From Anabaena sphaerica FACHB-251 (GTDB lineage Bacteria > Cyanobacteriota > Cyanobacteriia > Cyanobacteriales > Nostocaceae), in the NCBI RefSeq assembly GCF_014696825.1, contig NZ_JACJQU010000004.1, forward strand, positions 62,001 to 126,000: a stretch of DNA of 64,000 bases, in the 5' to 3' direction. The position numbers and the translations under genes are program-made. Shown in pieces: positions 1 to 8,340 of the stretch; position 1 is the stretch's first letter, and every line of letters begins with the position of its first letter. The notes under the pieces were generated by a model. That model was not told the DNA's origin and did no database searches. It was given only the letters and a program-made list of their open reading frames with translations.

Positions 1-211
1 CACCTACAGCGTGTCTGTACTGACGAACAAACACAACTTCCTGATTATTAGTCACTGGTAAAATTAAAGCAATATCAGGTTTAATATTGACAAAATAATC
101 ATCTATAACCTTACCATTAGGTAACTTAACTACATCCCGTCGTACCTGACAAAAAGGATGATTAATTAACATTTGTGAATTTAAAACTTCCCACTTTTGT
201 AAATTACTCAT
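1..211 (-). CDS. NUDIX hydrolase, N-terminal part (cut by window edge)
   Basis: The reverse strand reads from an ATG at 211 to the window edge, giving about 70 residues that begin MSNLQKWEVLNSQML and reach VVFVRQYRHAVG. The pattern of a short N-terminal strand pair, then a stretch like ALILPVTNNQEVVFVRQYR, is that of ADP-ribose pyrophosphatase-type NUDIX proteins, where the RQYR segment sits just before the Nudix box. The Nudix box itself (GX5EX7REUXEEXGU) lies outside the window, so substrate and activity cannot be judged. It is transcribed away from the epimerase gene at 298. Confidence 0.75.
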   Translation of the reverse strand, partial: MSNLQKWEVLNSQMLINHPFCQVRRDVVKLPNGKVIDDYFVNIKPDIALILPVTNNQEVVFVRQYRHAVG

Positions 212-297
212 TTTCAGTTAAAATATACCACCAGTCCAAAATTATAACATTATTCTCTCTGCGCCTCTGCGCCTCTGCGTGAGCATAAATCTTAAAC

Positions 298-1350
298 ATG
301 AAAATACTTATCAACTTATTTACAGTTAACAAAAGATTTCCCCTAACCATTAGTAGAGGAACAACAGCCCAAACTACAAATATCAGAGTCAAAATTATCG
401 AAAATGGCATTGAAGGATGGGGAGAAGCATCACCCTTTGGTGTTGGTAATCACCGCCAAACTACGGATATAATTACCGAAGCATTGCAAAAAATTGCCCC
501 TGTGTTAGAATCATTCAACCCTTGGCAACATCAAGAAATCGAAGCAGTTTTAGCACAATTTAAAATTCCTTCCGCAGCCAAGGCCGCATTGGATATGGCG
601 CTGTATGATTGGATGGGTAAAAGTTTGGGTTTACCAGTATGGCAACTTTTGGGACTGAATAGAAATGCGATCGCACCAACTTCGGTGACAATTGGTATTA
701 ATTCTCCAGAAGGTGCAGCTGCTAGGACGAAAGACTGGTTAAAATATATGGATGTGCGGCTGTTAAAGGTAAAATTAGGTTCGACCGAGGGAATAGAAGC
801 AGACAGAAAAATGCTTTTAGCTGTGCGAGAAACAGCACCAGAAATAGATTTATTTGTAGATGCTAACGGAGGTTGGAGTTTAGCAGATGCGATCGCTATG
901 TCTCTTTGGTTAGCAGATTTGGGTATACAGTATATAGAACAGCCATTACCACGAGGTCAAGAAACACATTTAGCAACCCTGAAAGAACATTCACCTTTAC
1001 CCATCTTTGTTGATGAAAGTTGCTTTATTAGTGCTGATATTCCCCAATTAGCTGATTATGTAGATGGGGTTAATATTAAACTGATGAAATCTGGGGGTTT
1101 AAGTGAAGCTTTAAGAATGGTATATACAGCCAAAGCTCATGGTTTAAAAGTGATGTTTGGCTGTTATTCGGATAGTTCTCTGGCTAATACAGCAGCTTCA
1201 CACATTGCACCTTTAGCTGATTATTTAGACTTAGATAGTCACCTAAATTTAATTGATGATCCTTTTATCGGTGCATCAGTGAAACAAGGACGAGTTTTAC
1301 CTAACGATTTACCAGGTTTGGGAGTACAATACAGTGCGTCTGCCACTTAA
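298..1350 (+). CDS. Dipeptide epimerase / N-acyl amino acid racemase family (enolase superfamily)
   Basis: A 350-residue enolase-superfamily protein of the mandelate racemase/muconate lactonizing group. The N-terminal capping domain contains EGWGEASPFG. The barrel carries the expected residues in order: the Lys pair in LLKVKLG, the metal ligands in VDANGGW, YIEQPLP and FVDESCF, and the second catalytic Lys in NIKLMKSGG. Members epimerize L-Ala-D/L-Glu dipeptides or racemize N-acyl amino acids. The gene overlaps by 17 bases the DUF1611 gene downstream, the same pairing as the DgcA/DgcN D-glutamate catabolic genes described in marine bacteria, so the substrate may be N-acetyl-D-glutamate rather than a murein dipeptide. 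The fold is clear; the substrate is inferred from context. Confidence 0.85.
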   Translation: MKILINLFTVNKRFPLTISRGTTAQTTNIRVKIIENGIEGWGEASPFGVGNHRQTTDIITEALQKIAPVLESFNPWQHQEIEAVLAQFKIPSAAKAALDMALYDWMGKSLGLPVWQLLGLNRNAIAPTSVTIGINSPEGAAARTKDWLKYMDVRLLKVKLGSTEGIEADRKMLLAVRETAPEIDLFVDANGGWSLADAIAMSLWLADLGIQYIEQPLPRGQETHLATLKEHSPLPIFVDESCFISADIPQLADYVDGVNIKLMKSGGLSEALRMVYTAKAHGLKVMFGCYSDSSLANTAASHIAPLADYLDLDSHLNLIDDPFIGASVKQGRVLPNDLPGLGVQYSASAT

Positions 1351-2380
1351 TAAAAAGATAGCAATTCTATTACATGAAGGACTGAGTGGAACTCAGGGAA
1401 AAACAGGTTTATCAATTTTACGCTACAGTGAAGCCCCTATTGTTGCAGTTGTAGATCGGGAATCCGTGGGTAAATCTGTACCAGAGCTAACCGGTATCAA
1501 GCGTGATGTACCTGTTGTGGCATCTGTGGCCACAGCTTTACAGTACAAACCGGAAGTTTTAGTAATTGGTATTGCTCCCAAAGGTGGGATCATACCTGAT
1601 AATTACTGGACTGATATCAAAGATGCGCTGAAAGGGGGAATGTCTTTGGTGAACGGCTTACACACACCTTTAGCTAGTATACCAGAATTAAATGCACTCC
1701 TGAAACCAGGACAGTTCATTTGGGATGTCCGCAAAGAACCAGCTAACTTAGATATAGCTTCGGGGTTAGCACGAAATCTTCCCTGTCGTCGGGTGTTGAC
1801 GGTGGGAACGGATATGGCTATTGGTAAGATGTCTACTAGTTTAGAACTACATTGGGCTGCAAAGTTGCGCGGTTGGCGTTCTAAATTTTTGGCAACTGGT
1901 CAAACCGGGTTAATGTTAGAAGGGGATGGGGTAGCGTTGGATGCTGTGCGGGTGGACTTTGCTGCTGGTGCTGTGGAACAGTTAGTGATGCGTTTTGGGA
2001 AAAACTACGATATTCTGCAAATTGAAGGACAAGGTTCTCTGTTACATCCTGGTTCTACTGCAACTTTACCTCTAATTCGTGGTTCTCAACCAACACATCT
2101 GGTATTAGTTCATCAAGCAGGACAAACTCATAACCGTAATAATCCTCATGTACCTATTCCACCACTACCAGAAGTAATTAAGATGTATGAAATAGTAGCT
2201 TGTGCTGCGGGTGCTTTTGGTAAAGTTCCTGTAGCGGGAATAGCTTTGAATACCAGACATTTAGATGAATCTGCGGCCAAAGAGGCGATCGCTCAAATCA
2301 TAACCGAAACAGATCTACCTTGTACAGACCCCGTGCGCTTTGGTGGTGGGCTACTGTTGGATGCAGTGATGCGAAGTTAG
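1334..2380 (+). CDS. DUF1611 family protein, DgcN-like (candidate D-glutamate N-acetyltransferase)
   Basis: A 348-residue protein with a GTG start inside the end of the upstream epimerase gene, so the two are very likely translationally coupled. It has an N-terminal Rossmann-like half (LPLNKKIAILLHEGL, then VVDRESVGKSVPEL) and a C-terminal P-loop-like half with TVGTDMAIGKMSTSLEL, KFLATGQTGLM and QIEGQGSLLHPG, the signature of DUF1611. A DUF1611 member, DgcN, has been characterized as a D-glutamate N-acetyltransferase that works with the epimerase-family DgcA to turn D-Glu into L-Glu. The gene order here fits that pathway, or salvage of peptidoglycan D-Glu. Family assignment is firm; the reaction in this organism is inference. 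Confidence 0.8.
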   Translation: MRLPLNKKIAILLHEGLSGTQGKTGLSILRYSEAPIVAVVDRESVGKSVPELTGIKRDVPVVASVATALQYKPEVLVIGIAPKGGIIPDNYWTDIKDALKGGMSLVNGLHTPLASIPELNALLKPGQFIWDVRKEPANLDIASGLARNLPCRRVLTVGTDMAIGKMSTSLELHWAAKLRGWRSKFLATGQTGLMLEGDGVALDAVRVDFAAGAVEQLVMRFGKNYDILQIEGQGSLLHPGSTATLPLIRGSQPTHLVLVHQAGQTHNRNNPHVPIPPLPEVIKMYEIVACAAGAFGKVPVAGIALNTRHLDESAAKEAIAQIITETDLPCTDPVRFGGGLLLDAVMRS

Positions 2381-2462
2381 GAATAGGAGTCAGGAGTCAG
2401 GAGTCAGGTAAAGAATCTATTTTTCTCCTCATCTCCTCATCTCCTCATCAGGTGTTTAGTCT

Positions 2463-3725
2463 CTACCTACCAAACCCATGAGATTTTAGAGAAGTTTTCT
2501 TACCCAACAACCAATCTAAATGCTGTGGTAATAATGTTTCTAAATCATAATTTTTCACTATTGTCTTTCGTGCTGCTGTACGAATAGCCATCATATCTTG
2601 AGAATTATCCAAAGCTTCGTTTACCTTGTCTACAATTTGTTGGGGAGAAAAGAAATCTACCAGCAGTCCATTTTTTCCATCTCTAATCATCTCTAATACT
2701 GGTGGAGTATTAGAAGCTATTAACAAACATCCTGTTGACATTGCTTCCATCATTGACCAGGATAAAACAAAAGGACGAGTTAAATAAATATGGGCTGAAG
2801 AAGCTTGTAAAACTTGCAGATATTCATGGTAAGGTAGTAAACCTGTAAAGTGTAATCTCGATAAATCTAAATCTAACTTTTCTAACATTAACTGTTTATA
2901 AGTTTTACCATCAGCAAGAGTTTTACCATAAGCGACCCTATCTTCTCCCACAACTACAACATGACAATTTGGGCGTTGTTGTTGAATTAGTGCTACCGCT
3001 TCCATAAACTGGGGAAAACCCCGATAAGGTTCCATCCCCCTGCCTACATAGGTTACTAATTCTGAGACATGGGAAAGGTCAAGATTAATGCGAGGTAAAA
3101 CTAATTTAGCACCTGGATTGGGTTGAAAATAATTAGTATCAATACCATCGTGACAAACAGTAATTTTACTGTGATATTCTGGTGGGAATTGTTGACGTTG
3201 CCAATTAGTAGGAGAAAGTCCGCGATCGCAACTATATAAATCAATCAAAATTGGTGAATTTTTTACACGAATTCGACATAGATCATCGGCGCTGAGTGGT
3301 TCACTGGGATCAAAATCAGCATCAGAACCGCGAGCATGATAAAACCATTCAAAGAAACATAATAATTCGGCTTTGGGGAAAATTTCTTTCATAAATAAAG
3401 TCGGACCCCAACCAGAATGACCGTAAATGATATCAGGTATAAAACCCTGTGCTTTAAGTTGTTCAGCGATTCGATATACACCTTGTCCTGTGAGAACTGC
3501 ATTCTCTAAATTGCGGACATAATGATGAGTTTGGGGTGCTGCTGTACGGGAAGGTTCATAAATAGCTTTAAATACACCTGGTATTGTTCCTTCCTGACGA
3601 TTAGTACCAAACACAACTTGGTAATTATCATCTTTTGCTAAAGCTGTGGCTAGGTGGCGAAATTGGGCGGGAAAGTTAGGATGTAAGAATAAAATGCGTT
3701 TAGAGTTTGTGTAAGCATTTTTCAT
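2463..3725 (-). CDS. Glycosyltransferase family 4 protein
   Basis: A 420-residue GT-B fold glycosyltransferase. The N-terminal domain opens with KRILFLHPNFPAQFRHLATAL and the C-terminal donor domain contains LVTYVGRGMEPYRGFPQFMEAV, HFTGLLPYHEYLQVLQAS and LSWSMMEAMSTGCLLIASNTPPVLEMI, the last being the glycosyl-transferases group 1 acidic motif region. It probably transfers a sugar from a nucleotide sugar to a surface glycan or lipid; no acceptor can be deduced. It faces the epimerase pair across about 80 bases of repetitive DNA and is monocistronic here. No transmembrane segment is evident, so it is likely cytosolic or peripherally membrane-bound. Confidence 0.85.
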   Translation of the reverse strand: MKNAYTNSKRILFLHPNFPAQFRHLATALAKDDNYQVVFGTNRQEGTIPGVFKAIYEPSRTAAPQTHHYVRNLENAVLTGQGVYRIAEQLKAQGFIPDIIYGHSGWGPTLFMKEIFPKAELLCFFEWFYHARGSDADFDPSEPLSADDLCRIRVKNSPILIDLYSCDRGLSPTNWQRQQFPPEYHSKITVCHDGIDTNYFQPNPGAKLVLPRINLDLSHVSELVTYVGRGMEPYRGFPQFMEAVALIQQQRPNCHVVVVGEDRVAYGKTLADGKTYKQLMLEKLDLDLSRLHFTGLLPYHEYLQVLQASSAHIYLTRPFVLSWSMMEAMSTGCLLIASNTPPVLEMIRDGKNGLLVDFFSPQQIVDKVNEALDNSQDMMAIRTAARKTIVKNYDLETLLPQHLDWLLGKKTSLKSHGFGR

Positions 3726-4382
3726 AGAGGTTAAAATCCTGAAAACCCTTATTCTAAACTTTTCTTGGGTTCTTTAAAAGAACTTTTTTAGAGGATGTTT
3801 GAAAAGTTTTGAATGTATAAATAAACCCCTCTCCAAACCTCTCCCCGACGCGGGGAGAGGCTTTGAAACCCCCATTCCCTCGTAGGGAAGGGGGGAAGGG
3901 GGGTTAGGTTGCTGAAGATTATTGGTTTCATCTAATACTTTTTGAACAACCTCTTAGAGGATGTTTGAAAAGTTTTGGGCGAATATAATATGGCTTCCCC
4001 ACGCTGGCGCGAACACTACTACACAAGTTAAGTCCACCTGCGTGGACTAATGAAAAATCAAGGGCTTGAAACCCACGCAGGTGGGTTTTGTCTGTGTAGC
4101 CGCGACTTCTAGTCGCTTTTCAAACACCCTCTTAGGCGCACTTAAAGCACCTCTACTGATTCCTGATTCCGCTCAAGTCTAAATTCTGACTACTTAACTT
4201 AGCGCCCTGGAACTTCTCTATTTGATACCAAAGGGTAGTTACTTTACGAACATCGAGATCCAGGAATTCTAGGCTTTGCTGCTAAGATGAGGTAAACCCC
4301 TATCATTTATCAAATAATTCAGGATTTAGGTTATTTATTAATACTCGATAACTGCCGTTTATAGCCGACATAGCATAAATAA
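3726..4382. repeat. Repeat-rich intergenic region
   Basis: No gene is supported in these 657 bases. Two direct copies of AGAGGATGTTTGAAAAGTTT begin near 3790 and 3956. Between them lies a CCTCTCCCC/GGGGAGAGG inverted-repeat block (about 3824-3912), of the kind seen again at 16.2-16.4 kb and inside the element at 27.46 kb. From about 4030 to 4090 there is a hairpin built on CCACCTGCGTGG and CCCACGCAGGTGGG. The last 250 bases show nothing recognisable; they should hold the promoter of the ferredoxin gene. Confidence 0.6.
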
Positions 4383-4697
4383 ATGTTAAACTTCACAACC
4401 GAATATCAACCAGATGCAACTAAATGCGTGCAGGTATGTCAACATCGCTCTTGTAGAAAACAAGGAGCAGGAAAAGTTTTAGCGGCTTTTCAGATGTTAC
4501 CAGTTCCTGATGTGACAGTTACAGCTAGTGGCTGTTTAGGACAATGTGGTAATGGACCAATGGTGCTAGTGTTACCCGATATGGTCTGGTATTGCCGAGT
4601 TTTACCTCAAGAAGTACCACTACTAGTGGAAAAACATTTATTAGGTGGTCAAAGAGTTCAAAAGATGCTTTATCATCGGTTTCATCACCAAGGATAA
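4383..4697 (+). CDS. Thioredoxin-like [2Fe-2S] ferredoxin
   Basis: A 104-residue protein of the thioredoxin-like [2Fe-2S] ferredoxin family, related in fold to the NuoE/HoxE subunit. The four cluster ligands can be placed as the C-x4-C pair in CQHRSC (Cys19 and Cys24) and the C-x3-C pair in SGCLGQCGNGPM (Cys51 and Cys55). An additional Cys15 is present. In cyanobacteria such small proteins are thought to act as soluble electron carriers, but no partner enzyme is adjacent. The gene is followed after about 55 bases by an uncharacterized gene on the same strand, which may be cotranscribed. Confidence 0.8.
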   Translation: MLNFTTEYQPDATKCVQVCQHRSCRKQGAGKVLAAFQMLPVPDVTVTASGCLGQCGNGPMVLVLPDMVWYCRVLPQEVPLLVEKHLLGGQRVQKMLYHRFHHQG

Positions 4698-4752
4698 AGC
4701 TGATTAAAAATATCCTAAAACTGCACTCTTGATCACTGAAGCGAGACAACTG

Positions 4753-5496
4753 ATGGACATTCAGAAGCTACGTCAATCTTTAAAACTGAAGTGGCTGAGT
4801 TACTGCGAGGAAAATCGTCCTTGGCTGGTCAAAATGCGAATCTGGCGCTCTTATGATGGTGTTAGACGACCATCATCTGGTTATATTTTGGCCACTCTGT
4901 CTGTTTTGGAACCGCAGTTAAAGCAAATACTGCCTTTCATCCTGGATTTGAATAATAATCCTGACCAAATAGTGGCGGCTTTAGGTCTTCATTTTAATCC
5001 AGAGGAAGAGTTACGTTTATTAAAATTACAGCGTGCTTCAGCTAAAAATCAGATTGTTAGTAAACCTCCTGTGAAGAATTCCTCTGTAAATACACTGTCA
5101 ACCCAGAGTCATCGTCAGTCTTATCTAAATATTCAAGTATGTGAAAAGCCACCCACCATACCATCCCAGGAAAACAAACAAGTATTATTAGGAATTACTC
5201 CAGGTGTGGAACAAAAGCGCCAATCTGTTTCGGTGATTGCGGTAGCTACACCAGTGCGTTATCATTCTTCAAGCAAGTTGCTTTCTGGGTTTGGGGAAAC
5301 ACCCAGCCCAACTAACAAGTTAGCATCTGGGCGATCGCTCACTATGACTACACAAGTTTCCACTCAAAACAAAGAATCTAATGAAAACTGTAAATTTACG
5401 AGCATCCCAGTGAAAAAAGTCTCCTGTATTTCACCTGGTACTAATGCCCGTAGTTTACCTTCTTGGATAGACGAGTTTTGTCAGGGTGTGAGATGA
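4753..5496 (+). CDS. Conserved cyanobacterial protein of unknown function
   Basis: An open frame of 247 residues from ATG at 4753 (MDIQKLRQSLKLKWLSYCEENRPWL); an in-frame TTG at 4729 would add eight residues, but the ATG is preferred because similar N-termini begin close to this helix. The first ~100 residues are the compact part, with an amphipathic helix, WLVKMRIW and a Leu-rich segment ending FNPEEELRLLKLQ. The rest is low-complexity, rich in Ser, Thr, Gln and Val, and ends SWIDEFCQGVR, so it is probably a disordered linker with a short C-terminal motif. The N-terminal part resembles a cyanobacteria-specific family I cannot name with certainty. No function is claimed. Confidence 0.6.
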   Translation: MDIQKLRQSLKLKWLSYCEENRPWLVKMRIWRSYDGVRRPSSGYILATLSVLEPQLKQILPFILDLNNNPDQIVAALGLHFNPEEELRLLKLQRASAKNQIVSKPPVKNSSVNTLSTQSHRQSYLNIQVCEKPPTIPSQENKQVLLGITPGVEQKRQSVSVIAVATPVRYHSSSKLLSGFGETPSPTNKLASGRSLTMTTQVSTQNKESNENCKFTSIPVKKVSCISPGTNARSLPSWIDEFCQGVR

Positions 5497-5579
5497 TAAT
5501 AGGAGTCAGGAGTCAGGAGGTAAGAGGGAAAAGTTGATTAATTTTTCCCAGTCCCCAGTCTCCAGTCCCCAGTCTCCAG

Positions 5580-6560
5580 CTAAGGGTATTCGTGAGAAAC
5601 AAACGGGACTGCGACTATTTCCCCACTGCTTGTTCCTACTTCCACTTTTAAACCTACACCACCTGCTTTAGAGCGAATGTAACCTAGTCCAAAATGACCA
5701 TCTGGGGTTTCTGTATAGCTGGTAAGTTTACCGACTTTTTCATCTCCTAAAGTAATCACGGTTCCTGGTTCTGCGGGAGCATTGAGGCGAATTCCCCAAA
5801 GATATTGCTTTACACCTTTATAAGTGTTTAACCTAGCAATGGTTTCTTGACCGATGTAGCAGCCTTTATTAAAAGAAACTGTCTGCCATAAACCGACTTC
5901 TAGGGGATTATAATCATCGGTGAGTTCTAAATCTGGTACAGGACGACCTTGTAATATACGCAGCATTTCCCAAGCGCGATCGCTCAATTCTAAAGCACCA
6001 TGATCTAATATTTGATTCCATAGCTTTTGTTTTTCAGCTACGGGGAAAATTAGAGTATATCCAGGGTTAGCCAAGCCACTACCCACGGCAAAAATTATCC
6101 CATCAACTAATATGTGGTTGCCATAGGGTTGACCAACAAGTGAACCAGCCCCCAACTTTTCTACGATAGCATCGCTTTGGGGTCCAATGAGGCTCAAGGT
6201 TGCAGTTTCATCAGTGACATCGGTTAATGTTACCTTATCTGCAAAAAAGATATAGCGATCCAACCATTCCATTAAAAATGCACGACGATGAGGTGAAACT
6301 AAAAGCAACACTGCATCATTGAAAACGTAGCCAGTCACCAAGTCAATTGTGCGGGCTGTAGATGTTACCATCACTGTATCACAACCTTCTCCTGGTTTGA
6401 GGCTTTGAAAATCATTGGTACTTTGGTTGTGTAAAAACCGCAGATGTTCATCGTTAGAAACACGTATGCGTCCCCAATGCGAGCGATCGCATACAGCAAC
6501 TCCTTCCCTTGCTGCATGGATAGCGGCTGCATTTTTACTGTTGATTGCAGATGTTGGCAT
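5580..6560 (-). CDS. ygfZ: Folate-binding protein YgfZ (GcvT-like)
   Basis: The protein of 326 residues begins at ATG 6560 (MPTSAINSKN); a longer frame reaches 6635, but that extension has no homologous look. It has the GcvT/YgfZ aminomethyltransferase-like fold: DRSHWGRIRVSNDEHLRFLHNQSTND near the N-terminus, TLSLIGPQSDAI in the middle and the YgfZ signature KGCYIGQE near residue 230. YgfZ binds tetrahydrofolate and supports assembly or repair of iron-sulfur enzymes; the Cys of the KGCYxGQE motif is essential in Escherichia coli. The gene is alone on its strand, convergent with the gene at 4753 across STRR-like repeats. Assignment is firm; the exact start is less so. Confidence 0.88.
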   Translation of the reverse strand: MPTSAINSKNAAAIHAAREGVAVCDRSHWGRIRVSNDEHLRFLHNQSTNDFQSLKPGEGCDTVMVTSTARTIDLVTGYVFNDAVLLLVSPHRRAFLMEWLDRYIFFADKVTLTDVTDETATLSLIGPQSDAIVEKLGAGSLVGQPYGNHILVDGIIFAVGSGLANPGYTLIFPVAEKQKLWNQILDHGALELSDRAWEMLRILQGRPVPDLELTDDYNPLEVGLWQTVSFNKGCYIGQETIARLNTYKGVKQYLWGIRLNAPAEPGTVITLGDEKVGKLTSYTETPDGHFGLGYIRSKAGGVGLKVEVGTSSGEIVAVPFVSHEYP

Positions 6561-6737
6561 AGTAATCAAGACTTGCCCTATTTTAATATTTGTTTTTGGA
6601 TCATATATTAACAAATAGGTATACCTTCTTGCCACTGACTCGCGCTGTGTTTTGAGTGGACTCCCGGCATGGGTTCAGTAATACTGAAGCTGGAAAATCT
6701 TTGGTTCTTTGGTACTTGTTATGCTAAATTACCAATT

Positions 6738-6792
6738 GGGGAACAGGGAACAGGGAACGGGGAACAGGGGACAGGGGACAGGGGACAGGGGG
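6738..6792. repeat. STRR-type tandem repeat (GGGGAACA / GGGGACA units)
   Basis: About 55 bases of repeated GGGGAACAG/GGGAACAGG units passing into GGGGACA units. These short tandemly repeated repetitive sequences are typical of heterocystous cyanobacteria. No coding function is supported for frames running through it. Confidence 0.8.
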
Positions 6793-6913
6793 AAGAGATA
6801 ATATTTTGCCATAATGTTAAAAATTATGGTTCATTTCCGATACATAGTAAGCTTCCTGAGCTTTTTTTGTCTAGATTTTGCATATTAGGTACTGAAGAAC
6901 CAAATCTTTCTTT

Positions 6914-7117
6914 TTAATCTACAACTCTAATTAATCCTCTTTTTAAACCATCAAATACTTGATTGATTTGCATAATGTTATCTTCACTCAGACCTTCTTT
7001 TGCCAGAAGATTAGACATCATTATCTGTTGATCTTGACGCGTAATTCGGCGATTGGCAAATATGCGTTTCAAGATTGCCTCTAAATTGCTTGGATCTGAG
7101 TTAGCCATAAATTGCAT
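6914..7117 (-). CDS. Small conserved cyanobacterial protein
   Basis: A 67-residue protein, or 64 if the internal Met at 7108 (MANSDPSNLEAIL) is the start. It is predicted to be helical, with NRRITRQDQQIMMSNLL and EGLSEDNIMQINQVFDGLKRGLIRVVD. The sequence has normal composition and a regular heptad-like hydrophobic pattern, and small proteins of this kind are common in Nostocales. It is divergent from mtnP, with about 190 bases between the two starts, which leaves room for both promoters. No function can be assigned. Confidence 0.55.
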   Translation of the reverse strand: MQFMANSDPSNLEAILKRIFANRRITRQDQQIMMSNLLAKEGLSEDNIMQINQVFDGLKRGLIRVVD

Positions 7118-7309
7118 ATTTTTTCCTCGCAGTTTATATATTTTATTTTTTATCCTAATTGACTACAAAATAACAAAATCTGATAAAGTTTCCAATCGTA
7201 GCCTTACGGACACACAATGGAATTCAACTAATTGCTACTTTGTAGCTTTAATCGATTCAATATTTCGGTAAAATAACTTAGATGTTTAAAAAATAACAGG
7301 TTTAAGACT

Positions 7310-8185
7310 ATGGCATTAGCTCAAATTGGAATTATTGGTGGCAGTGGTTTATACAAGATGGAAGCTCTTAAAGATGTGGAAGAATTAGAAGTAAAAACAC
7401 CTTTTGGCTCGCCATCAGACACAGTAATTCTAGGGATGCTAGATGGCATAAAAGTGGCTTTTTTGGCACGTCATGGTCGTAATCATACTTTATTGCCTTC
7501 TGAGTTGCCATTTCGTGCCAATATTTATGCAATGAAGCAATTAGGGGTAAAATACTTAATTTCTGCCAGTGCAGTTGGTTCGTTGAAAGCAGAGATCAAA
7601 CCACTAGATATGGTGGTTCCTGATCAGTTTATTGACAGAACCAAAAATCGCATTTCTACGTTTTTTGGCGAAGGAATTGTAGCACATATTGCCTTTGGTG
7701 ATCCAGTTTGCAAAAATTTAGCGGCAGTTTTAGCAGATGCGATTGCCTCTTTAAATTTACCAGATGTTACTCTTCACCGTGATGGTACTTATGTATGTAT
7801 GGAGGGGCCAGCATTTTCAACCAAAGCCGAATCAAATCTTTATCGAAGTTGGGGTGCTACCGTAATTGGCATGACAAATTTACCGGAAGCAAAGTTAGCC
7901 AGGGAAGCGGAAATTGCTTATGCAACACTGGCTTTAGCCACAGATTATGATTGTTGGCATCCAGATCATGATAGTGTCACAGTAGAGATGGTGATTGGTA
8001 ATTTACAACGCAATGCGGTAAATGCTCAAAAAGTAATTCAAGAAACTGTGAAGCGGCTCAGTGAAAACCCCCCTACAAGTGATGCCCATTCCGCTTTGAA
8101 ATATGCAATTTTGACGAATTTAGCCAATGCACCAGCTGCCACTAAGGAGAAGTTGGGTTTGTTGTTGGAGAAGTACATCAGGTGA
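7310..8185 (+). CDS. mtnP: S-methyl-5'-thioadenosine phosphorylase
   Basis: A 291-residue purine nucleoside phosphorylase family 2 enzyme that cleaves 5'-methylthioadenosine with phosphate to adenine and 5-methylthioribose-1-phosphate, in methionine salvage and polyamine metabolism. Motifs in order: [12 protein letters not shown] at the N-terminus (phosphate-binding), [33 protein letters not shown], the substrate loop [15 protein letters not shown], and [16 protein letters not shown] followed by ATDYDCW. Length and motifs match the family. The gene stands alone, followed by two tandem-repeat tracts. The cytosolic role and assignment are well supported. Confidence 0.95.
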   Translation: MALAQIGIIGGSGLYKMEALKDVEELEVKTPFGSPSDTVILGMLDGIKVAFLARHGRNHTLLPSELPFRANIYAMKQLGVKYLISASAVGSLKAEIKPLDMVVPDQFIDRTKNRISTFFGEGIVAHIAFGDPVCKNLAAVLADAIASLNLPDVTLHRDGTYVCMEGPAFSTKAESNLYRSWGATVIGMTNLPEAKLAREAEIAYATLALATDYDCWHPDHDSVTVEMVIGNLQRNAVNAQKVIQETVKRLSENPPTSDAHSALKYAILTNLANAPAATKEKLGLLLEKYIR

Positions 8186-8195
8186 CAGTGAAGAG

Positions 8196-8340
8196 AGCAG
8201 GGGAGCGGGGGAGCAGGGGAGCGGGGGAGCAGGGGAGCGGGGGAGCAGGGGAGCGGGGGAGCAGGGGAAAAATATTTACCTTCTGCCTTCTGCCTTCTGC
8301 CTTCTGCCTTCTGCCTTCTGCCTTCTGCCTCCTGCCTCCT
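8196..8340. repeat. Two adjacent tandem-repeat tracts between convergent genes
   Basis: From about 8196 to 8268, units of GGGGGAGCAGGGGAGC repeat some four times. From 8280 to 8340, the heptamer CTTCTGC repeats about eight times and ends at the stop of the caspase-like gene. Both are STRR-type arrays. Frames crossing them on either strand are artefacts of the repeat periodicity. Confidence 0.85.

Noticed and set aside
6669-6917. Open frame upstream of the small gene at 6914
   Set aside because: Half of it is STRR translation (GEQGTGNGEQGTG) and the rest has no conserved look or ribosome site.
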